This document shows, piece by piece, positions 34,715 to 41,468 of a DNA stretch of 64,000 nucleotides. Position 1 is the first letter of the stretch, and the number at the start of each line of letters is the position of its first letter. The stretch spans positions 142,592-206,591 of the forward strand of contig NZ_LMFI01000003.1 of assembly GCF_001426745.1 (NCBI RefSeq). The letters are read 5' to 3'. Source of the DNA: Nocardioides sp. Root140 (GTDB lineage Bacteria; Actinomycetota; Actinomycetes; Propionibacteriales; Nocardioidaceae). Position numbers and translations under genes: made by a program. A model generated the notes under the pieces. The model did not search any database, had not been told where the DNA came from, and saw only the letters and a program-made list of their open reading frames with translations.

Positions 34715-35554
34715 TCAGTCGCGTGGCGAGGTGGCGTGGCCGTGAAGCCTGTGGACAAGGAAGTCGAGGATCTCGTCGCGTGCGATGGCGGTCGGTTCGC
34801 CCTCGCGATCGATGAGGTGAACAGTGACGACGCTGTGGGGATAGGCGACGTGAGCGGCGAAGAACGGCGGTGCATCGGGATTCGCGGCAGTGTCGGGGAG
34901 CTCGCGGCTGACGAAGGAGTCACCCAGGGCTTGCGCGTAGGCATCGAAGCGTGCCTTGGTGCAGACCTTGTCGCCCTCGAATCGGTAGGCCAGGACGGTG
35001 AGACCGTCGCGGTCGAGACGTTCCTTCACGGCGGCGAGTTCGGCGTCACTGATCTCCAAGGCGGCAGGCTCATCGACCGGCAGGGCCGGCTGGCAGGCGA
35101 TCGGGGCTACGACGGCGCTCTCGAGCATCATGGTGATGGCGAAGTTGCCGGTGAAGCACATCCCGATTGCGCCCACACCCGTTCCTCCGCACTCCTGGTG
35201 CGCCAGGCGAGCGAGGGCCATCAACCATGTCGTGATGGGGCTCGACTCGCCGCCGCCGAGTGCGCGGAACTCCCTCGCGACGCACAGACGACGAAACACC
35301 TGTGCCCCGCTCTCGGCGTCGCCGAGGGCGCCGTCGGTGCCGAAGAGGGAAGGCAGGTAGACCGTCATACCGCTGTCGCGGACCCATCGGGCGAACCGAG
35401 CGACGTGGGGGCTGATGCCGGGCATCTCGTGCATCACGATCACGCCGGGACCGTCGCCGCTGACATACACGCGACGCGTTTCACCAAGGAGCGAGATGGA
35501 CCGAATCGTGAAGTCGGCGAGGTCGTCGTCTCGGGTCACGTCGTGATTCGTCAT
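34715..35554 (-). CDS. Dienelactone hydrolase-family protein
   Basis: 279 residues. PGVIVMHEMPGISPHVARFA, the Cys nucleophile elbow GMCFTGNFAI, and a C-terminal AYPHSVVTVHL with a likely catalytic His match the DLH family, which opens lactone rings in ring-cleavage pathways. Its exact substrate is unclear. Divergent from an AraC/GlxA-type regulator 115 bp away, its likely controller; forms a two-gene operon with the DUF1330 gene. Confidence 0.88.
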   Translation of the reverse strand: MTNHDVTRDDDLADFTIRSISLLGETRRVYVSGDGPGVIVMHEMPGISPHVARFARWVRDSGMTVYLPSLFGTDGALGDAESGAQVFRRLCVAREFRALGGGESSPITTWLMALARLAHQECGGTGVGAIGMCFTGNFAITMMLESAVVAPIACQPALPVDEPAALEISDAELAAVKERLDRDGLTVLAYRFEGDKVCTKARFDAYAQALGDSFVSRELPDTAANPDAPPFFAAHVAYPHSVVTVHLIDREGEPTAIARDEILDFLVHRLHGHATSPRD

Positions 35555-35668
35555 GGAGATCCCTCTGGCATGGGTCGTCGCGGAGTGCGGGTGATCTGGT
35601 GATTACGATGGGTCAACGATGAAGTCCTGGGGAGAGCGAGACCGGCCACGATTCGGGCGGTTCGAGAC

Positions 35669-36607
35669 ATGACCTCGGTGCGCGTCCTAGATCTCGAGGG
35701 AGCGATGGCCACCTCCGTGGCCATCACGGTTGATGTCCTCGACACCGCGAACCGGTTGGCCCACCGATCGGGACAGGCCGATCAATTCGACGTCCAGCGC
35801 GGGGTCGGTCTCGACCATGAAGACGCCACGGATCAGGTCGATCTCGTGGTCGTCCCTGGCCTCGGGATGAGAAACACGCAAGAGGTTCGCAGCCGACTCG
35901 CAGCGCCCGACGCAAGAGCGGGGGCGCACTACCTGAACGCCGCCGCCGCAGCGGGTAGCGAGATCGCAGCCTCGTGCGCCGGAGTGTTCCTCCTCGCCGA
36001 AGCAGGCATCCTCGATCAGCGACGTGCGACTACCACCTGGTGGCCGGCGCCGCTGTTCGCCCGCAGGTACCCCGCAGTTCGGTTGACGCCTGCCGATCTC
36101 GTCGTCACCGACGGCCCGGTGACAACCGCAGGGGCAGCCTTGGCGCACCTGGACCTGATGCTGACGCTCGTAGGGCGTCACGGTGGTGAGGCGCTTGCCC
36201 GGGAGTGCGCCAGGTACCTCGCGGTGGACCGTCGTCAGTCGCAGTCTCCTTACGTGATGCCCGAGACGATCGAGGGCGCCGACAGCGATGTCGCAATCGC
36301 GCGGTCGTGGGCGCTCCAGCACCTGGACGCACGCATAGGAGTGAAGGACTTGGCCGCTGCTGCACACCTCAGTCCGCGCACCTTCACCCGCCGAGTCAGC
36401 GAAGCCACGGGTATGCCACCTGCTCGCTTCCTGCGACGCCTGCGTGTCGAGCGAGCTGTCGAGCTTCTGCACAACACCGACCTCGCCGTCACCGGAATCG
36501 CCCACGCAGTCGGGTTCGGCGACCCAACGGCTCTTCGACGTGCCATGAGCCAAGAACTCGGCATGAGCCCCCGGACAGTCCGCGGACAGCGCACGCCCGC
36601 CCACTGA
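35669..36607 (+). CDS. GlxA-family AraC-type regulator (DJ-1/PfpI plus HTH)
   Basis: 312 residues. The N-terminal ~190 form a DJ-1/PfpI-like domain (VVVPGLG, and the elbow SCAGVFLLAEAGIL with its Cys), and residues 215-310 form the double helix-turn-helix AraC domain (DLAAAAHLSPRTFTRRVSEA, VTGIAHAVGFGDPTALRRAM). Likely activates the divergent dienelactone hydrolase operon. Converges on a TIGR03086 gene whose frame has no stop before running antisense through this gene. Confidence 0.9.
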   Translation: MTSVRVLDLEGAMATSVAITVDVLDTANRLAHRSGQADQFDVQRGVGLDHEDATDQVDLVVVPGLGMRNTQEVRSRLAAPDARAGAHYLNAAAAAGSEIAASCAGVFLLAEAGILDQRRATTTWWPAPLFARRYPAVRLTPADLVVTDGPVTTAGAALAHLDLMLTLVGRHGGEALARECARYLAVDRRQSQSPYVMPETIEGADSDVAIARSWALQHLDARIGVKDLAAAAHLSPRTFTRRVSEATGMPPARFLRRLRVERAVELLHNTDLAVTGIAHAVGFGDPTALRRAMSQELGMSPRTVRGQRTPAH

Positions 36608-36658
36608 ACGACATCTGCCATCGGCGCGGCCGTTCGAGTGATCGCAGATGTTCGGCTT

Positions 36659-37210
36659 TGGCCGTCGCCCGAACGAGTCGAGCAGCCGAGTCTGTGGCGA
36701 CGCGTCAGCAGGCAGCGTTCCGCTCGGACCGGCGCCATACGCTCCGAAGGCAAGCATCTCGTCCAGGTGCGGCTCGACCGTCTTCAGCACGCCGACAACA
36801 ACCTGCGCATCAAGGGTGTCGTCGAGATTCGCGGCACGCAGGAGGTCCCACGCGTGGACCACCAGGTCGACGAGACGGAATCGCACGTAGGCAGCGACGG
36901 GAACGTCGCCGTTCGGGCCCGCGACCTGTTGCCCGGGCGATGTCGCGAAGAACGCCTGTGCCTGGCGCAGTGTGGACTCACGCACGTCGGCGACTGGATC
37001 ATCTCCGACCTGGGCACCAGCGAGCATGGTCTGGGCCTCGTCGCGGTCAACGCCTGCGAGCAGCAGTGCGGTGAAGCGGTTCCCCACCACCACGTGCTCA
37101 ATCAACTCGCGTACCGAGATTCCCGACGACGTCGGCTCTTCAGATGAGTCCGGGGGCAGTTGGCGGACAGCCCGTTCGAACTCTGCCGACGCTGCGCTGA
37201 TCAACTCCAC
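36659..37210 (-). CDS. TIGR03086-family (DinB-like/maleylpyruvate isomerase-like) protein, stop codon missing
   Basis: About 184 residues of family-like sequence: VRELIEHVVVGNRFTALLLA, VRFRLVDLVVHAWDLLRA and the usual C-terminal TRLLDSFGRRP. These are four-helix metal-binding proteins, sometimes thiol-dependent transferases. No stop follows the natural end; the frame continues to 35687, antisense to the AraC gene. The given end is where family similarity stops. GTG start, nested in the truncated DUF1330 fragment. Confidence 0.65.
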
Positions 37211-37305
37211 GTGGGCTCGAACGTGCTGGTGATCCGCTCCATGTACTCGGCCACCTCTGGGTGCGGATCGGCGTCGTGCAGGTGGGCGATGGCGTCGTCA
37301 GTCAT
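37201..37305 (-). pseudogene. Truncated DUF1330 gene fragment
   Basis: 34 codons (MTDDAIAHLHDADPHPEVAE ... TSTFEPTWS) match the N-terminus of the intact DUF1330 protein at 34328-34675, then the frame ends exactly where the TIGR03086 gene begins. The two nucleotide copies remain clearly alike, including AGGTGGGCGATGGCGT. A deletion appears to have joined the start of one gene to the next. Confidence 0.8.
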
Positions 37306-37358
37306 GCGAAGCTCCGGTCTGTCGAGGAAGTCGGTACGGGAGGGCGCCGGTAGGGCGG

Positions 37359-37778
37359 TCACTGCGGGATCCGGTCCAGGAAGCCACGCACGTCGAGGAT
37401 GCGCCCTTCCTGGTCGAGGACCATAACGTCGAAGCCGATCACGACGGGTTCGGTTCCGGCGGGACCGAGCCCCCACTGGAACCTGAGCTGGTCGTGGTGC
37501 GAGTCGATGTCGCCGACGAGCGAGAACACCCATCCCGGGAACTGCTCGTGGACGCCGGACACCACCGCCCGGAGGCCGTCGTGACCCTGCACGGCCGCCA
37601 AGGGATCCACATAGGTCACCGCGGGGGACCAGTGCTGCCCGAGCAACCGCCGTTGCTCCTGCTCCTCGGTCGCGTTCCACGTAGCCAGGTAGGCCCGCAC
37701 GACCTCCTGGACGTTCCTGGTGTTCGTCACGCTGTCGGTCGTGGTGCCCGTAGCGGTGGTGTTGCTGGCGGTCTTCAT
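37359..37778 (-). CDS. SnoaL-like / NTF2-fold protein
   Basis: 139 residues. VVRAYLATWNATEEQEQRRL, GHDGLRAVVSGVHEQFPGW and DVMVLDQEGRILDVRGFLDR match nuclear-transport-factor-2-like proteins of the SnoaL type, mostly small enzymes or binding proteins of unknown substrate. First gene of a leftward group with the DUF1330 fragment and TIGR03086 gene; divergent from the XRE regulator. Confidence 0.85.
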   Translation of the reverse strand: MKTASNTTATGTTTDSVTNTRNVQEVVRAYLATWNATEEQEQRRLLGQHWSPAVTYVDPLAAVQGHDGLRAVVSGVHEQFPGWVFSLVGDIDSHHDQLRFQWGLGPAGTEPVVIGFDVMVLDQEGRILDVRGFLDRIPQ

Positions 37779-37892
37779 GGTTTCCCTCTCGTCTGGATGC
37801 GTTTGAGGTGCAGCCTGACGGGAGTCCGTGCATCGTGGCGATTACCTCCGACGTCATGGTCGAGGCGAGAGCCGCCACTAGGGTCTGTGTCC

Positions 37893-38699
37893 ATGTCTCC
37901 AGTGACGACGCGCGAGCACACGGTCGGCGACCTCCTCCGGGAGTGGCGCGGACGGCGCCGGCTGAGCCAGCTGGAGCTCTCGAACCTGGCGTCGGTCAGC
38001 ACCCGGCACCTCAGCTTCGTGGAGAACGGGCGGTCCGCACCGACGCGCGGCATGGTCGCTACGCTCGCCGACCACCTCGAGGTCCCGTTGCGCGCCAAGA
38101 ACCAGCTCTTCCTCGCGGCCGGCTTCGCGCCGCCTCACGCCGAGCGGGGCATCGACGACCAAGACCTCGCTCCCGTGTTGGACGGGCTGCGTCGGCTTCT
38201 CGACGCCCACCTACCCTGGCCGGCACTGCTGCTCGACGACCACTGGGACGTCGTGGACAGCAATGCGGCGGTGGACGCCCTGCTGGTCGGGTGTGCGCCC
38301 GAGCTCCTAGAGCCGCCCGTCAACGCCATCCGCATCACCCTGGACCCGCGCGGTCTCGCTCCTCGCATCCGCAATCTTGGCGAATGGGGCGGCCACCTGG
38401 TCGGCCAGCTCCGTCATCGCGCGGAGCAGACACGGGACCCGCGGCTCGGCGCCCTGCTGACCGAGGCCGAATCGTGGCTCGGTGCCGTCCGACCCGAGTC
38501 GGTCAGGCCGGGTCCGGTCGTCACCATGGAGATCGACCAGGGTGAGCACGTGCTGCGGCTCTTCAGCGTCTCGGCGCGCTTGGAGATGGCCACCGACCTC
38601 ACGCTCGACGGCCTCCACCTCGAAACCTTCGTCCCCGCTGACGCCGCCACGGCTGACCGCTTCTCTTCTTCGACGACGGCTCCTCAGCCTGATTGCTAG
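37893..38699 (+). CDS. XRE/MmyB-family regulator
   Basis: 268 residues. The N-terminal HTH LLREWRGRRRLSQLELSNLA ... RHLSFVENGRSAPTRGMVAT is followed by an MmyB-like ligand domain (LPWPALLLDDHWDVVDSNAA, LFSVSARLEMATDLTLDGLH) thought to bind acyl chains. These proteins usually control a divergent oxidoreductase or small enzyme, here the NTF2-fold gene. ATG 37893 is chosen. Confidence 0.9.
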   Translation: MSPVTTREHTVGDLLREWRGRRRLSQLELSNLASVSTRHLSFVENGRSAPTRGMVATLADHLEVPLRAKNQLFLAAGFAPPHAERGIDDQDLAPVLDGLRRLLDAHLPWPALLLDDHWDVVDSNAAVDALLVGCAPELLEPPVNAIRITLDPRGLAPRIRNLGEWGGHLVGQLRHRAEQTRDPRLGALLTEAESWLGAVRPESVRPGPVVTMEIDQGEHVLRLFSVSARLEMATDLTLDGLHLETFVPADAATADRFSSSTTAPQPDC

Positions 38700-38904
38700 G
38701 AGCCGCGCCACCTGTTCGGTACTTCTGGACTGGGGTCGGGTTTGGCCTAGCTGAGTGACGGTTCGCTCTCCTGGCGTCGGCGCACCGGTCGAAGTCTCGT
38801 GAGGAGGCCGCGCTCGACGGGCATGTGTGGGTGACGCACTCCCGGAGTCAGGGGACCCAACCTCCGAATACGTGGTCCTGGATCTCGAGCATCCGTAGAT
38901 CCGG

Positions 38905-39038
38905 CGGGCTCAACCGGTGGAAGCAACACCAGTCTGTTGGAGTGAACGTAGTTGCTCATCGAAGGCCTCTGCTGGCTCTTCGCCATCCGAGGGTCTTGCG
39001 GCGGCGTCCGTTCAGGGTTGCGGGTGCGCGAGTGAGGA
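38905..39038 (-). pseudogene. IS30-family transposase 3' remnant
   Basis: The C-terminal ATLNGRRRKTLGW and, in another frame, PAEAFDEQLRSLQQTGVAST then a stop match the end of IS30-family transposases. A one-base frameshift lies between TLGW and PAEA. The terminal GGTGTTGCTTCCACCGGTTGA, read on the minus strand, matches the IS30 end at 63909. The rest of the element is missing; the adjoining 38700-38905 holds nothing recognised. Confidence 0.75.
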
Positions 39039-39135
39039 GTTTTCGAACCGCATGAACGGGCACTTCGGCAACGGCGGCCGGGGAGTGGCACCTGTCTGCG
39101 AAGGTCGATGTCGCCACGTCGAAAGCTGAGATGCA

Positions 39136-39165
39136 ACGAGGGCCCCGGGTAACCGGAGCCCTCGT
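39136..39165. terminator. Hairpin ahead of element copy 3
   Basis: Arms ACGAGGGC (39136-39143) and GCCCTCGT (39158-39165) pair, with an inner CCGG/CCGG and a GTAA loop. No U-tract. It corresponds in place and outer stem sequence to the hairpin before copy 2. Confidence 0.55.
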
Positions 39166-39176
39166 TCTCGAACGGT

Positions 39177-39288
39177 GAGTTCGAGCTTTACGTGCACAAG
39201 TGACTATATGTCGTAGTACTGACTGACTGACCCATGCTGACCTGCGCAAACGTCGAGGACTTTCGACAATTTGTACCACGCTTGTAAC
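39177..39288 (+). repeat. 81-bp dispersed element, copy 3, with 5' tag
   Basis: Tag GAGTTCGAGCTTTACGTG (39177-39194), core 39208-39257 identical to copy 2, 13-base spacer, TTGTACCACGCTTGTAAC (39271-39288). It separates the regulator/ABC block from the alkane-oxidation block. The ~150 bp after it hold no recognised feature. Confidence 0.88.
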
Positions 39289-39446
39289 GGATGCGGGTCT
39301 GCTAGGGAGTCGGGGTCATCGCTCCGGGCCGTCGAGCTCCGTGCCCTGTGTCGGATCTTCCTGGCGGGCGGGGGAGTGGACGCAGTCGATGCGCCCGCCC
39401 ATGGCAGCCATGAGCGAGCGACCGACGGGCGCGAGATTCTCACGGC

Positions 39447-39710
39447 ATGGCCGATCGGGACGACCTGCCCGCCGTCCTTGGGGAGGGCGAATACTTGGTC
39501 GCCAACGACTACAGGATGGGCGGGTTCTGGGGAGTTCTCATCGCTCCTTCTGAGGAAGCCATCCGCGCGAAGACCCCGAACTCATCATCGCCAAGACCCG
39601 ACCGAAGTGGATGGACGAGGCCGCGCTAGAAGCAAAGCTGAGAGACGCCGTTGTGGTTGGACGACCACCCGCCGCAGGCTCTGCTTCTGGGCGCTGGTGC
39701 CTCAACCGGT
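39447..39710 (+). pseudogene. Frameshifted gene of a conserved hypothetical family
   Basis: Three segments in shifting frames give one coherent protein: MADRDDLPAVLGEGEYLVAN and FWGVLIAPSEEAIRAK, then DPELIIAKTRPKWMDEAALE, then PLWLDDHPPQALLLGAGAS. A base is missing near 39571 and the frame shifts again near 39650. The family occurs in actinobacteria without a known function (from memory). It is inactive as it stands. Confidence 0.6.
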
Positions 39711-40229
39711 GATCATGGCTTTGACCTTACCGAGCACGGTTCGCGGCCGAGGCGTGCGAGCGGTGCTTTGCTCCACGATGTTGCGTCGTCGCGCTTCCAA
39801 TTCGAGACGGTGGCCGACTCGAACTGCTGGTTCATCGAAGGCACTGGCCAGCCCGGCGGCGACGGCCATGGCGGCCCAGTCGTTGTGCGCGGTCGCGCGG
39901 ACGGCATGAGCAACTTCTTCGGTGGGAGGGTGGTCCGCGAGGTCGTCGATGACCTTCCGCACGCCCGAGTAGATCCGGGTGGCGTGCCGCCAGGCTTCGA
40001 TGACGGCCTCCCTGCGGTCTTCAGGGTCGTCGACGAGGCTGCGTTCTAGTGATGCCACGAGGCGGGTGTGCCAGCGGAGCAGCAGCGCGTTCGCGAGATC
40101 CTCGATGTTGTTGAAGTAGGTGTCGGTGCCTTCGATGTTGGTGGGGATTTGCCCGTCGTTTCGGGCGAGGATCTCCTCGATCAGATTGTGGAGGACTGTT
40201 GCGCGGCTCGGCTTCGGTCGGTCCTTCAC
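39702..40229 (-). CDS. Hypothetical protein, 175 residues
   Basis: Soluble and mostly helical by composition: VLHNLIEEILARNDGQIPTN, YFNNIEDLANALLLRWHTRL, EEVAHAVRATAHNDWAAMAV. No motif or family is recognised. The sequence before the P450 gene on the same strand suggests it follows it in the transcript (38 bp downstream). Basic C-terminus (RTPRPRTVLGKVKAMITG). Overlaps the 3' end of the pseudogene on the other strand. Confidence 0.55.
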   Translation of the reverse strand: MKDRPKPSRATVLHNLIEEILARNDGQIPTNIEGTDTYFNNIEDLANALLLRWHTRLVASLERSLVDDPEDRREAVIEAWRHATRIYSGVRKVIDDLADHPPTEEVAHAVRATAHNDWAAMAVAAGLASAFDEPAVRVGHRLELEARRRNIVEQSTARTPRPRTVLGKVKAMITG

Positions 40230-40267
40230 GGGTACTCCTTCGTGGGACTGGATGGTGTGTGGCTGAC

Positions 40268-41446
40268 CTACTGAATGGGTAGAGATGCGAACCCGCGGAT
40301 CGGGCCTGAGCGGAGTCGGACCGCGGAGTCGATGTCGACATCCCAGTCACGGCGGCGGGTGAGGAGTGCTCGCAGAGCGATACGTGCTTCGAGGCGGGCT
40401 AGGGATGCGCCGAGGCAGAAGTGGATGCCGCGCCCGAACGCGACCTGTCGTTCGGGGCGACGGTTGATGTCGAAGTGGTCGGCGTCGGGGAACGCGTGGT
40501 CGTCGCGGTTGGCTGAGCCGAAGAGCAGCAGCACGGTGTCGCCGGCTGCCATGGCCTGCCCGTGCAGATCGACCTGTCGGGTCAGGGTGCGTGCCAGGCC
40601 CTGGACCGGTGAGTCGTAGCGGAGCAGCTCTTCGACGGCTGCTGGCACGAGTTCGGGGTCGTCGGCGAGAGCGCGTCGGTCCTCAGGGTGCTGGGCGAGG
40701 ATGACAGCGCTGTTGGACAGGAGGTTGGTCGTCGTTTCGTGCCCGGCGACGAGCAGCAGCAGGCAGAAGCCGAGAAGTTCTTCCTCGGTGAGGTGCTCGC
40801 CGTCCACTTCGGCTTGGACGAGCGCTGTCATGAGGTCGTCTTGGGGGTGCGCGCGTCGGTCGGCCAGGAATGCGGAGAAGTACTCGTAGAGGGCTGCAGC
40901 GGCGTCCAGCCCGGCGCCGAACTCGCCTCGCACGGGGTTGGACTGGATCAGGGTGGTGGACCAGGTCCGAAAGCGGTCGCGGTCTTCACGCGGCACGCCG
41001 AGCATGTCGGCGATCACGATCGCGGGCAGAGGTCCGGAGAATTCGGAGACGAAGTCCCACGGGCCGGTCTCGGGGGATTGGTCGAGGAGGTCGTCGACGA
41101 TGGTGTGGATGTGTGTCTCGAGCCCGGCGATGCGGCGGGGGGTGAAGGCCTTGCTGACGAGGTGACGCAGTTGGGTGTGCCGGGGTGGGTCGCTCATGAT
41201 GAGCATGGGCAGGAACAGGTCGGTCATGTCCACCCCGGGCGGGGTGGGGAAGATCCCGGACGCCGAGGAGTACGTCGCCGGATCGGCGAGGGCGGCGGAG
41301 ACGTCGTCGTAGCGGCTGAGGACCCAACAGCTCGCCTGCGAGGACCAGTACACGGGAGCGTGGTCGCGCAGCTCGCGGTAGACGGGGTACGGGTCCGCCA
41401 TGACTTCCGGGTCGAACGGGCTGTAGGTCAGCTGCTGGTTGCTCAT
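40268..41446 (-). CDS. Cytochrome P450 (soluble bacterial type)
   Basis: 392 residues. I-helix AGHETTTN at about 234-241, ExxR in EELLRYDSP..R region, and the haem loop FGRGIHFCLGAS with Cys344. Class I P450 needing separate ferredoxin and reductase; the substrate is not predictable. No redox partner is adjacent, so it may borrow the ferredoxin system at 47-50 kb. ATG 41446 is chosen. It lies 22 bp after the MMPL gene on the same strand. Confidence 0.93.
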   Translation of the reverse strand: MSNQQLTYSPFDPEVMADPYPVYRELRDHAPVYWSSQASCWVLSRYDDVSAALADPATYSSASGIFPTPPGVDMTDLFLPMLIMSDPPRHTQLRHLVSKAFTPRRIAGLETHIHTIVDDLLDQSPETGPWDFVSEFSGPLPAIVIADMLGVPREDRDRFRTWSTTLIQSNPVRGEFGAGLDAAAALYEYFSAFLADRRAHPQDDLMTALVQAEVDGEHLTEEELLGFCLLLLVAGHETTTNLLSNSAVILAQHPEDRRALADDPELVPAAVEELLRYDSPVQGLARTLTRQVDLHGQAMAAGDTVLLLFGSANRDDHAFPDADHFDINRRPERQVAFGRGIHFCLGASLARLEARIALRALLTRRRDWDVDIDSAVRLRSGPIRGFASLPIQ

Positions 41447-41468
41447 CGCATCTCTCTCGGTTGTCGGT

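Noticed and set aside
34328..37305. A toxin-antitoxin pair among the small genes
   Set aside because: The small proteins match DUF1330, NTF2-like and TIGR03086 families, not toxins, and their operon layout is metabolic.
15954..39288. The dispersed copies as a CRISPR array
   Set aside because: Copies are 7-16 kb apart, 81 bp long and separated by genes; no short repeats with spacers and no cas genes.
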